NCBI GenBank assembly: GCA_029582155.1
Contig: CM055899.1
Location: 78,705,219-78,769,218, forward strand
From: Panopea generosa
Lineage: Eukaryota; Mollusca; Bivalvia; Adapedonta; Hiatellidae
Length of the DNA: 64,000 nt
Direction of reading: 5' to 3'
The notes beneath the pieces were generated by a model, which searched no databases, was not told the DNA's origin, and saw only the letters and a program-made list of their open reading frames with translations. Shown piece by piece: positions 12,835-25,300 of the stretch. A program made the position numbers and the translations under genes. Within the stretch, counting starts at the first letter, position 1. Every line of letters starts with the position of its first letter.

Positions 12835-13422
12835 CATTTTTTTTTAAATGGGGTTTAACGCCACTTTTAACACATTTTATACAGCTAGATATGACATATC
12901 CAGTTTTATTGGTGGAGGAAGACCTCAGAATGAATTTAAGTAGAACCACTGTCTTTTGGCAAGTAATAGGCAAACTTTCTCACATAAAGATTTTGGAGTG
13001 AGCACGACTCGAACCTACGACCTTAGTGATGAGAGGTAAGTGATCTTGAGATGGCGCCTCAGACCACTCAGACACAGAGGACCCTGGCATACAGAGGCCG
13101 CCCCCTCTGGCCATGGAGGACCCTGGCCAGTAAAGGTCCCACCCCAACCCTGGCCACGGAGGACCCTGGCCAACAAAGGTCCCACCCCAACCCTGGCCAC
13201 AGAGGACCCTGGCCAACAAAGGTCCCACCCCAACCCTGGCCATGGAGGACCCTGGCCAACAAAGGTCCCACCCCAACCCTGGCCACAGAGGACCCTGGCC
13301 AACAAAGGTCCCACCCCAACCCTGGCCATGGAGGACCATGGCCAACAAAGGTCCCACCCCAACCCTGGCCATGGAGGACCTTGGCCAACAGAGGTCCCAC
13401 CCCACTGGATACGGAGGACTCC
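12835..13422 (-). mobile_element. SINE-A copy with its own 43-bp array, inside a target-site duplication
   Basis: SINE-A on the minus strand. The tail shows on plus as AATGGGGTTTAACGCCA, and the tRNA-like head lies at about 12990-13080 with B box GGTTCGAGTCG and A-box-like TGGTCTGAGGCGCCATC. A 43-bp array follows the head. GGTAATGTTGAA stands at both 12823-12834 and 13423-13434, so SINE and array lie together inside one insertion. Confidence 0.8.
13085..13420. repeat. 43-bp GC-rich minisatellite, about 7 units
   Basis: GGACCCTGGCCAACAAAGGT recurs at 13161, 13204, 13247, 13290, 13333 and 13376, exactly 43 bp apart. No frame contains a stop, so four or more long frames open on both strands. 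That is a property of the unit (43 is not a multiple of 3), not a sign of genes. Confidence 0.95.
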
Positions 13423-13892
13423 GGTAATGTTGAAATGTAATTGTATTCATATTCAACAATCAAATTGATGTTTACACCCAGGAAGGGTAACCATGGAGAT
13501 ACTAATCCCCTAAGTATTACTATCTGAAATTCTTAAAAATTAAATGAAAAAAAAATCTTTAATAGAAAAATAACAACTTTTCCTATCATACTGATAAAAT
13601 AGAGCAAAAAAACAACAAAAACATTTGTAACACTTTTTGTTATTTACAACCATAAATACACTTAATATGACATCTTTCCTCCATTTATCAGAACTTTCCT
13701 TTCCAATATAAAAAACAAAATTAACGATCTGCACACAAACCGCGATATTGTATTTACATCTTTGCATCATGTTGATATAAATAAATTAAAAACGAAAAGA
13801 CAAACTTCATGTAAAAGTTTTTATGCTGAAGATATATAGTTTTCATAAACAGAGATAGGTGAAAATTTAAAAAAATTGCCATGTGTCCCTTC

Positions 13893-15380
13893 AAACCTTT
13901 ATCTCTCAATTATACACTAATACATGAATATGAGATTATATTCATCTGTGCATGAAAATCTCGACAAAATTGCACATATTTGTGAAGTGGAAAACAGACA
14001 ATCAAACCAGTAGTTCAACAAATCACAAGAACACTAAGTGAAGTAAAAACTCCCTCAACACATAAATTACATTGAACAATAAACTGAACATAATATCTTA
14101 AAACTAATTAATCTTAAATTGTGTAAATTGACCAAAATGACTCTTTAACAAAATTAAACATTCAAAAGCATATCTTATCCATAAAAAATTGAACAGTCAA
14201 TTATGTTGACCACAGTTACAGGTATATCTGTACGAATATAAAACCTGATAGAAAATTTTTTTTAATGCTGATTTACAACGTCCAAATGTTTCCGGACCGA
14301 ATGATTGAATGAGACTAGCGACATACGCAACCTATGGCCAATGTCACGAAATAATATCCTGTTTATATCAAACAATACTTTGTCACAGATACTATAATTA
14401 TGTGGATGCTTGACAACAACAACAACAACTACCCATCAAACATACTTTACTTTTCACCTTGTCAAATAAAGAAATTAAATTATTTTGACACACAATTTCA
14501 GACAGATTGCAAATGCCTACAGATTAAAAAAAAGATTAAGCCATCTTGAAAAAAAAAATTTCTTTTTAATAATAAAATTAAAATTGTATCATTCTTCTTT
14601 GAAATCAGGCTGCAGTTACATGTCGGTTAAATTTAAATCCAGTCCCGAGGCTTTACCAATATATTATCCCATATACCTCTTACACTTCCACCACTTTGAT
14701 GCAGATGATTTTCCATTCAAGAAAAGTGGTTTTTAATCCAAGGCTAGTTTATCCATATCAATGTTTAATAAATACCTCAGTACTGGCAGCATGTTTTATG
14801 GCATTTTGTTAACACTTTTGATTTCCAGCTTGAATTAACATTACCCCCCCTCTCACCTTGCAAAATGAAACCTTTATTTGCGGGTATATGGTAAATATAA
14901 ATTAGTCTTGCTTTCACAAAGCTGTGTTTAACATAGTTTACAAACAATCAAAAGCAAAATACATGTATATACTATTATATAAATATATTCTTCTACATGG
15001 TCAAGTATGCTTAACTTGCAAAATACTCCAAATACATAAGTCTGAAAAGCCAGACCTATGACACAAGTTGGAACTCACAATTCACAGAAAAAACGTGTTG
15101 AATATCAATTGACCCATTACTTACAAATAATGCAGTCAGAAAATTTTATGATCTTAATAAATTTGAAGCTGAAGAAAACATTGCACATGTAGCTATGAAA
15201 TAATGAAAAATGTACAATAGCTATTTAAAATCATCCTAGAGTGCTGGTAGGTCCAGCAATACTGTAGTAACATTGCCATATACTTTATAATGAATTTAAT
15301 GGGGAAGGGACTAATAGCTTGGATATATTGACTCAGGTTAAATATATCCCCTCCAGTTGACTGAACACTAGTCCTCCTCA
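13893..15380. other. Gene-free stretch 3' of SH2B
   Basis: AT-rich, no recognisable gene or repeat family. A short CAACAACAACAAC run lies near 14416. Confidence 0.5.
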
Positions 15381-15626
15381 GGCCATCCTTAAAATAATGT
15401 TTGTTTGCTGTGCTCCGGCCCAGTATTTTTCATGTGAGTTGGTAGGTAGCTAATTATTTTATTGCCAGATTTTGATTTTGTATAGCGATCTTTAAACAAA
15501 TATCGACACAAAATATAAAGGAAAAAAAACGCTTTGAAAGTCAATAAAAATGTTATAGGTAGCTACAATTTTGAGCGAGCAGGTAGGAGCACGGCAAATA
15601 ATTATATTTATATTTTGAGAATGGCT
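15381..15626. mobile_element. PIF/Harbinger-like MITE, old copy
   Basis: Left end GGCCATCCTTAAAATAATG matches the intact copy at 43177. The right end (TATTTTGAGAATGGCT) is a worn form of its inverse. GTAGGTAGC and GAGCGAGCAGGTAGGAGCAC resemble its inner sequence. Confidence 0.5.
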
Positions 15627-15689
15627 GCAGGTTGACAAAACACTTAAAAAGGTAAGATGGGAATAGGAAATTAAGGTAGACTTAACACC

Positions 15690-15785
15690 AAAACCACCAC
15701 AATGGGCAGTAGAAATATGGCTGCTTAAAACAGGTTGCTGTTTAATACAGGTAATCACTAACACAGGTAGCTCTGTTTAATACAT
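15690..15785. mobile_element. CAGTC-type MITE fragment
   Basis: GGCTGCTTAAAACAGGTTGC and CACTAACACAGGT are shared with the full copies, but the exact ends are gone. Confidence 0.45.
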
Positions 15786-15813
15786 ATGTCTTAACCTCAC
15801 TATTGTCAAACAT

Positions 15814-15819
15814 TTTATT
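15814..15819 (-). promoter_or_regulatory. Candidate polyadenylation signal for SH2B
   Basis: AATAAA on the minus strand, about 65 nt after the stop codon. It is the first such hexamer downstream, but in AT-rich DNA it could be chance and would give a very short 3' UTR. Confidence 0.3.
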
Positions 15820-15883
15820 CACATGATAAACTTTAGATGGACATTCCTCAAACACGACACACACAAGAAAATCAACACAAACT

Positions 15884-16315
15884 TCAAACAAATGAGTAGT
15901 GATTTTCTACTGCACGTCCATGAAGTGCCTGCTGACTGCCATGACCTTGACCTTGCTCTCTCATCACATTTTCTATTGATTCTGTCCTTGCTCTGATGGA
16001 GCCGCTGATCACAAGAATGTCTCGATTCATAATTTCCCTTCCATCCCCACCTGCACCATGACTCCCCCCACGAGAACTTAAATTTGGATTTGAGTTTGAC
16101 CGTTGCTCCAGACTCCCTGGACCAGGTGAACCTCTTGGAGGTGTCGGAGGTCGCTCCAAGGACACAACATAATCTGTCAAGGTGACATCAGATGTGCCAC
16201 CAGATTCTAGAGGTATCGGATGTGTGCGGAAATGTTCCAACATATCAAATATTGAGTTGAACCACAGGTGCTGTACACGGCATTGGCCCTCGTTGTTGAT
16301 TGTCATACGTAGATG
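15884..16315 (-). CDS. SH2B: SH2B coding exon 7: rest of SH2 domain, C-terminal tail, stop
   Basis: Residues 503-645. [19 protein letters not shown] and [19 protein letters not shown] are nearly identical to mammalian SH2B proteins and complete the SH2 domain. A low-complexity tail follows with [13 protein letters not shown]. The protein ends [10 protein letters not shown], whose Tyr642 matches the C-terminal phosphotyrosine site that in mammalian APS/SH2B2 and Lnk recruits c-Cbl. Acceptor TTGTTGTAG|CATCTA; stop TGA at 15884-15886. Confidence 0.95.
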   Translation of the reverse strand, partial: HLRMTINNEGQCRVQHLWFNSIFDMLEHFRTHPIPLESGGTSDVTLTDYVVSLERPPTPPRGSPGPGSLEQRSNSNPNLSSRGGSHGAGGDGREIMNRDILVISGSIRARTESIENVMREQGQGHGSQQALHGRAVENHYSFV

Positions 16316-19300
16316 CTACAACAATAATGTAGAACATTATATACATTACACATGTAAAATATTCATCATAAGTTATACAGTTACATAATACAAATTATAA
16401 AAGTACAAGATATCAGGAGCATGTGGTGCAGTGGTAAAGCATCAGATCCAGGATCAGAGGGTCATGGGGGTTAATTCTCCGCCATGATTACGTGTAGTGT
16501 CCTTGACCAAGACAATTTATACACATATGCTTAGTACTGATTCTACTAAGGAAAACTTTGAGTGCGATTTGTAAAAATCCAAATAATGTTTAAACTAACC
16601 CTAAGCAAATATTTCTATAAGAATGATTACTCATATAGATTGTTAGTTGGATTGGCTGTGATTCCTCATATATCTATGACTCCTACTTATGACCTATGGA
16701 TAACAGTTGGAAATGACTTTACATTTTACTAACTCTAATTGAATCATACCCATGCCTTGGCTATAATGGCTTATGTGTAAATATATTTGAACAAAAAAAC
16801 ATTTAAGTCACTTACCTTTGCCCTTGCCTGGAAGTTGAATGTGAGTACATACTCGCCCTTTCTCGTCTCGCTTTGTCTGACAAGGAACACGCCATGACCT
16901 GTCGATCCTTGCTGTAACACCAGCTGGGCAGCCTCAAGTCGACTCAGTGTACCGTGGAACCACGGGTACTCACGTAACATGTGATCTATAGGAAACTCAC
17001 CGCCACCACTATCATGGTGATCTATAGATTAAAATCAAGCCTTTATTTGGTGTAAACTTTATACTGGTAAACAACATTAAATGTCACATTCACAGTCAAA
17101 CCTGTCTTAAACAGCCACTTAAGGGAAAGAGCAAGAATTACCCTTAAGGTAGGTGGCTGCTTAAGACAGGTTGATTAAAACCAAAATTATAAACATGGTA
17201 AATAGAAACTGGCTGTTCAAGACAAGTTTTTGCCTTATAGAGGTGGACACTAACACAGGTTTGACTGTGCACCAGAAAGATACCATTCAAGATTGATTTC
17301 TTTGAATGTTACCACCATTTTATGCCACCAAGGGCTAACTGATGATCAATTAACCTAACCATTCTTTCCTGGGATCCTGAAAGGTGAGCATACCCAACTA
17401 TATTAAGTTACTGATAACTTTTCCACTTGAATCAGCAGTGAGAGATGAATAACAAAATAATGCAATGTCATATATCAATCATCACAGAGCCTGTTGCCAA
17501 GCAAGGATTTGAACTCACGACCCCTGGATTGATGTGCTACCTACTGAGTTTATCAGGCCCAGCATGTTCAAGATTGAAAATCATCTAAATATAGAATATA
17601 AACGATTAATATAATTTATTATAAAGATGTTATATGCTAATGGACCTTTGAACCGTAAAATATGTAGGCCATTCTACTTGTGAGTACTGCTACAGAAGGT
17701 GACGAATCATTGAAGAGGTTTCCACTTAATGATGTGAATCAACTTTAAACATTAGTCTACATTAGTTTCTTAATACATCCAATATATTAGTGTATTCTTT
17801 TGAGATATCCACAGATAAAATTATGTATCACGCAGCAGTGTTTAGTGGTAGAGTATTCGTCTCATATGCAGGTCATGTGTTCGATCCCGTGTAAACGATT
17901 GCATGACGTTTATTAGCATTCATGTACATGTTCATTGAAATCTGTAAATGTGACAACCCTTGTGGCAACACATTTACTTTTGTTGACAACTAAAGGAATT
18001 ATCATTCAGAAGAAAGTTTCAGGTTTTAATGTAACAGGTTAAGACATCACTGTTATTGGTGGTAGACCTCAGAATGAATCTGAGCAGAACCATCAATTCA
18101 TTCTTCAACAAGTAACTAGCAATTTTTCTCACAAAGTTTTTTGATCAAGCTGATGACCTGAGTAGTGAAAAGTAAGTGATCTTGAGATGGTGCTGAATTA
18201 TGTTCAATTCAATACAGAAAATAAAATATACGGCCAAACCTATATAAGCGGTCACCTCTATTAAGTAGCCACTTGTCTTAAGCAGCCACATTTGCTATAT
18301 CCCATTTGTATGCTTTCAGTGCAAATTCACCTGTATTAAACAATAACCTGTCTTAAAAAGCCAATGGCTGCTTTAGACAGGTTTGACTGTATGTACATTT
18401 GTTAATAAAACTACCAATGAATATGTAGTCAAACAAGAAAGCTTCACGACATACATGTATTTGTGTAAGCATAATCCGTATGTGATTGGAATTCTTGGTA
18501 GAACAGAATGGCTGCGCATATAGCAATACAGTGGTATACAGAACACCCACTTACAATACAATTACCAAATTGACAAACAATAGATCTCATTTACAGTTTC
18601 AAGTACAAAACACTTGAAGTGTCTCAATTTTTGCAAAATAAGCACATCAACTTGACATAATTGAACTTCATTTTACAAACAACTCCTAAATGTGATGTAA
18701 CTTGTTTTATTACATGGAAACCCTGCTTAACCTGGCATCATTATTTTAAGACAGTATGTATCGCAAATGTCAGTCCCAAACTAAAATGTGTGAGGCATGT
18801 AATGGGTAAGTTGATCAAATAGAAAATACAAAACCTCCTTTTTCAATACTTTATTATCTTTTTAAATGAAATTATCAGGATTTTTCAATATTTTAGAATT
18901 GACTGAAAACATTTTTTCCCAATATATCATGCCTATAACATACTCATTGGCCCTATATTGCAAAAAAGGATATCTGTTTAAACATACCAAAATAATACAT
19001 TAAAAAGGGATTTCCTAAATAGGGCTATGCACCTAGTTTAGACTCAAATAGATTCCCCTCTGAAAATTGCAACATATTTTGTGATGTATTAAATGAGTCC
19101 CGTGATTTCAATTTGATTTCAATTTGATCTGTTTAACATGTAGTAAAAATTGTTTAATCTTAGAAAAGAGTCTGAATGACAATGTGAAGGTCATCAAGCA
19201 GTATTTAAAAGCTGTCTATTTTCAGAATTTCGTTTCAAATTTACCACTCCAATCTGAATATCAATTTTGTCATAATTTGCTGAAATGACATAACAAACCA

Positions 19301-22300
19301 TTCAGATATATTTATTAACGATAACAAGATACTTTTTATCCATTTTTAAAATAATTTTATTTTTTAAAGCATTTAAATTGTTGTTTTTTCAAGATATACT
19401 CCCTTTAAAACTATACTAGCAGACAAAAGTGTGCCTAATTTATCATTCTTTATCTGACACTTGTAGGATCATAGTAGTTTAAATCTATTTATTCTATATT
19501 GATAGTGAAACAAGCCGGTACAAACTTACCAAACCTCGCTCAATATCTTCAAGGGTAAAACCAGTATGAAACATACATCTTCCTGGGTAGAACCAGTACC
19601 AAACATACATCTTCCTGGGTAGAACCAGTACCAAACATACATCTTCCTGGGTAGAACCAGTACCAAACATACATCTTCCTGGGTAGAGCCAGTATGAAAC
19701 ATACATCTTCCTGGGTAGAACCAGTACCAAACATACATCTTCCTGGGTAGAACCAGTACCAAACATACATCTTCCTGGGTAGAACCAGTACGAAACATAC
19801 ATCTTCCTGGGTAGAACCAGTACCAAACATAGATCTTCCTGGGTAGAGCCAGTATGAAACATACATCTTCCTGGGTAGAACCAGTACCAAACATACATCT
19901 CCTGGGTAGAACCAGTACGAAACATACATCTTCCTGGGTAGAACCAGTATGAAACATATGTGGATAAAGTATCTTGATTACAGACAAAACACATGGCCAT
20001 GGCAGAGAACTGAACTTGCAACCCTTTGATCTTTGGCTGGTTGGATGCTTTACCACTAGACCATGTGCTTCACACAGAAGTCTAGCACAATACAAATATT
20101 ATTTTCTTGGACTTAAAAAGGTGATTATTATGATGTAAGTGGAACTCTAAATGAAATTGTTTCGACACTATTTTTTTTTATAACATAAAGTTTCATGCTT
20201 AAACGGTTCTTAAACTTAAGAAGGTCTGTGAAATAGGTTCCTTGTTTATGAACCCACTTATTGCAGCTTGCATTACCACTAGATAATGGCTGTCCTTTAT
20301 GAGGAAGATTTTGAGTACCAGGAAGACATACTTTGTCACAATGTAAATTTAAGGTTTATGATTTATTACTTTTACACAAATTTTGTTAATTTTCAACACA
20401 CCTGCAAAGCCATGCGGAAACTCTCCAGAGTTTCTGTTGGCACCATGTATAGCTGGGGACCTAGGGCTGGAGCCCGCAGGTCTTGGGGGTATCTCCGGGG
20501 GGTCACTCGCTACACTTCCCTGTGATGAACTCCTGTGTTGCCCAGTAATTGGAGATTCTGACAAATAATCACAAAAAACATAGCATCAAAATACAATCAG
20601 AGAATTAAAACAAAAATTCATGGTAAATATAGCAACAAGATATAATCAGAGAATTTAGAACAAATATTCATGATAAATATAGCAACAAGATACAATCAGA
20701 GATTTTAGAACAAATAATCACAAAAAACATAGCAACAAGATACAATCAGAGAATTTAGAACAAATATTCATGATAAATAAAGCAACAAGATACAATCAGA
20801 AATTTAGAACAAATAATCACAAAAAACATAGCAACAAGATACAATCAGAGAATTTAGAACAAATATTCATGATAAATATAGCAACAAGATACAATCAGAG
20901 AATTTAGAACAAATATTCATGGTATATATAGCAACAAGATACAATCAGAGAATTTAGAACAAATATTCATGGTATATATAGCAACAAGATACAATCAGAG
21001 ATTTTGACAAATACCTTTTGACAAATATAGCGTAAAATATATCACCTAGAAAGTTATATGGTTGTCAGCTTTGCTTCAGTCCATATACAACTCTTGGTCT
21101 GATTGCAAAGTCTGTAACCTTGCACATGGACAGAAACACCAGGTATCATTTGTTAATTATTATCATTATCATAACTATTATCATTATCACTATCATTATC
21201 ACTATCATTATCATTATCACTATCATTATCATAAAGAGTATCTGGTTATCAATAGTAAATTAATCTCCGATTCCTGACACTACAACTGTCTTATACCTGC
21301 ACAGTTGTCACAGTTCAGTCAAACCTGTCTTAAGCAGCCAGTCAAGGGAAGGAGCAAAAGTGGCTTTTTAAGACATGTTGTTGCTTAGTACAGGTTAATT
21401 TGCTCTGAAAACATAGAAATTGGAAATAGTGATTTTTCACGCATCAATCACAGAAGTTAATTGAAAACAGTGCAGGAAGAGTAACGAGCAATCTGAACAC
21501 TTCCTGCACTGGTTTCCACTCTGTCAGTTAATATAAATATAACTGATACGTGGTGAATTAATGCTTTCAATATTAGAGGTGTCCAAAGGCGTCTATATGA
21601 AGTAAAGGGTTAAGACAAGTGGCTGCTTAATAGAGGTGACCAATTATACAGGTCTGACTGTACATGTCATCTGTTACTCACTGCTGTTTCAAGTTGGAAA
21701 GTTATCCATTACTTGCAAAGGTGGGTGTGTTAACCTTTCAGGATCACAGGAAAGAGTAGTTAGGTTAACTGACCAACTTTTTTTTTAATAGGGTATAACA
21801 CCATCTTTATAGATTATATATAATGGCATCCATTTTTGTTATTTGGATGAGACCACATAGAATCAGCATCTTTCCAACATGTTACTGGCAAACTTTCATA
21901 CACAAGTTTTTGGACAAAGCTGGACTCAGACCTGAGACCTTAACAGTGAGAGGCTAGTGGTTTTTAAACATCTAGTCATTTCGCTCCTAGGCCAGAAAGT
22001 ATGCCGAGACACACCAATGGACTTGCCTCAGTATAAGGCCATTATAAAGTAATTGCTAGATTCTCATCCAAATCTTTCTTTAAAAGTGGGAGTAGGGATG
22101 GGGGGGGGGGGGTATTTTATTTATTTCTTCATTATTTTTTTTAAATTTTTTTTTTTTAATTTTTTTTTATTTTTTTTATGAAAATAAAGAGGGTTGGGCG
22201 GCACGAAAATTAAAGGGCGGGTGGGGATGACAATCAAACAATTAATTTATCATGGCCTAAATAATTATGAGAATCAACCAAAGTGAAAAACAATGTAAAT

Positions 22301-25300
22301 AGCATTTTTTGGTAATAAATACCATAGTGTACCTGGACATGGTATAGTCCTTATTAGTTTGAACACTTATTAAACCTTGTTCGGCAAATCTTACTATCTC
22401 AAATCACTTGAAATCACAAACGAATTATAATATGTTACATTACATATACATGTACATACTTCATTTAGAGTACTTATTTTTATTATTACTTTCCAATTAA
22501 AACTCTTCAATTTGAAGAAACACTCAAATTGAAAACATACTCATTTATAATACAATACAATTTAAAGCTTATTATTGTCCCCCTGAGATAGAAGTATCGA
22601 ATTTGCGGCAATCGATCACATGAATTCAAGTATATCCTCGTATTGTTTGGTAATTTTGTTTCAATATTTTAACCTTTGAAGTTTCTAGTTTATACTAATT
22701 TATTTTAGCTTTATTACAAGCAAAACTCAGAGTTTATATGAACCGCTCTCGAGTCAGCTTTCTGGGTAGAACCAGCACTGAATGTACTTTTTTATGAGAG
22801 GCATCAGTTCAAGCTGGAGATCGAACCCCCAACCTCTAGCGTTGGTGGCCAACACTCTATCCATTGCTCCAGTTAATGTTTTTCACATTCTAGTTATATT
22901 TTATATATAAGCAGTCATTCGGATAGGTAAAATATACATATATAAGCAGTCATTTGGATAGGTAAAATAAACATATATAAGCAGTCATTCGGATAGGTAA
23001 AATATACATATATAAGCAGTCATTCGGATAGGTAAAATATACATATAAAAGCAGTCATTCAGATAGGTAAAATATACATACAAAAGCAGTCATTCAGATA
23101 GGTAAAATATACGTATATAAGCAGTCATTCAGATAGGTAAAGCTTATGAACTACTCAACATAATACTGTTTATGTAACAATTAGTTTACAACCCGGTAAA
23201 ATAGTCTTGCTCTTATTATTTAACATTACGATATAATTGCTGAATATTCTTAACTGTAAACGCTGTACCATACTCAATTTATATCCAATCATTTGTTAAT
23301 TTAAAGTTAAAGGAGCACTTGTCAATGTTGGTAATTTTTCCACTTTAAATCAAAATTATCTACTTACATAATGCAAATACGAAATAATAAAAAAAACTCA
23401 GTATGTGTGCAGACCGCAGATTTCTTGTTTGAAAAGGGGCGTAACTCTAGCAAATACTTGAAAGGTAATCTTTTAAGTAGATTTGTGGTTATTATGACAC
23501 GAAATGCTAAATAACTTCTATTTTATCAGTTTTTATCAGTATGATTAAAGGTTTGCAGGATAAAATATTAATTTGTATTTTTAAAGATGTTTTACAAGTC
23601 TTTATAAAACTGGTGTGAAAAAAACTAGTTTGACAATAATTACTAATAAAGTATTCAGTTTTAGATAATAACACTTTTGAATGGGGTTTTACGCCATTTT
23701 CAACACGTATTATGTTATCAATTTTATGGCATATCCAGTTTTATTGGTGGAGGGAGACCTCAGTTATGAATCTAAGCAAAACCAAAATCCTTCTGCAAAT
23801 AACTGACAAACTTTCTCCCATAAAGGTTTTTGAGTGAATGGGACTTGAACCTACAAACCCCACCTGGCCATGGAGGACCCTAAAACAGATTGATGACACT
23901 TCCATATGAGTGAATGTTTATAGGTATAAAAATTAATTTGATGCATGACAGTCACTGAACTTGAGTAAAATCAAAATCAACAATCCGTCTGTCTCTTTAA
24001 GGTCAGCTCAGGTTAGCTCAGTTGGTAGCACGTCTGACTATCAATTGAAGGGTTGTGAGTCTGAATTTCCTCCCGACCAAAGTCTTCATGATGATTGTTA
24101 TATGACATTGCATCTCATTGTCATTTGTCTCTCGTCACTGATTCAAGTGGGAAAAATATCAATTACTTGCAGAGATGTGTGTGCTTGAGTACTGGTTAAC
24201 CTTCCAGGATCCCAGGAAAGAGTGCTTAGGTTAAATGATCCTCCGTTAGCTCTCGATGGCATAAAAATGATGTTAAATATCAAAACAAAAATTAAAAAAC
24301 TGTCCCTTTAAAGTCATTTGTAACAGAGATTTAAATTGAGCCATGAAAACTTAAAACAATTACAAGAGTAATTGATATAGGAACTGATGCATGTAAAATC
24401 AATAGATTGCAATGTTTCTTTGGCACATCTACCATGCACCAATTAGAAATGCAGAATTCTTGGATTTGAAGGATTATAAAATATGTAAATACAAGTATTA
24501 AGAACATGGTGTATTTACTTTACCTATCTTGTTTATATTGAAGAATTACTGTCAGATTTTAGATACTTTTTATCAACCATTTTTTTTAAGATTATTTGGC
24601 GAATATTACAGAAAATTTAGCTCCTTGTTTTATGAAATCAGAAGTTTCAGTAAATTGCCTGTGACTTTTGATGACAGTTGTATTGGTGAACAGTATTATT
24701 TTTAAAAGTAAATTAATTTCATGTTGAATTCATCGTTAAATTTTTGCAGTTTTTAAGAAATAATGTAAATATTTCAATCAAATAAATTCAAAAGTGCTGC
24801 AAAACTGTAAAATTGTATGGGGTAGCATTCTATACCTTTTGCAATTTTAACAAAAAATAATTCTTTATTAAATTATCAAATTGTACATTAAGGTTTGATT
24901 GGATCAGGGCTTAAAAAAAGATAATCTATCATTGAAATAGAAGATTAGATCCAAGTTAACATTTACCAACTTTTGTTTACAGTAAGGTTGCAGAAAGGCT
25001 ACAATCTGCTCATATGTATAGTTTAAACTTTCCGTATGGTGGTCATTGGATATATTGGTGGCTTGGAGCTGGTCAGCTCAGACCGTAGCACATCAGACTA
25101 ATAATCCAAGGGTTGTTGGTTCCAATCCCCTGCCAACCACAGTCTCTGTGATGACTGATATATGACACACTGTGTCTAACCGATGATGCAAGTATGAAAC
25201 TTATCAGTTACTATGTTGTTGTATGGTGTTTAGCGTCGCTTTCAACATTTTTTCAGTCATATCGCGACGGTGTCTACTTGAGACAGTATTCTAAGCAATG

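Larger units (their letters stand above)
12811..13892. mobile_element. MITE-G copy split by a SINE insertion
   Basis: Left end AAAGGGGCACATGGTAATGT; right end (as read) AAAAATTGCCATGTGTCCCT, which is its inverse with small changes. Removing the SINE insert 12835-13422 and one 12-bp target copy leaves about 480 bp, close to the intact copy at 54717-55180 (464 bp). Nonautonomous; superfamily not assigned. Confidence 0.55.

Noticed and set aside
12980-13468. Four long overlapping frames on both strands, Pro/Gly/Trp rich
   Set aside because: The 43-bp unit has no stop in any frame and lies inside a SINE insertion. Open frames on both strands are expected from that alone.
24003-24080. tRNA gene (A- and B-box motifs)
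   Set aside because: The acceptor stem does not pair and the sequence continues into a SINE-B body. The same applies to the heads of the other SINE copies and to 17826-17905.
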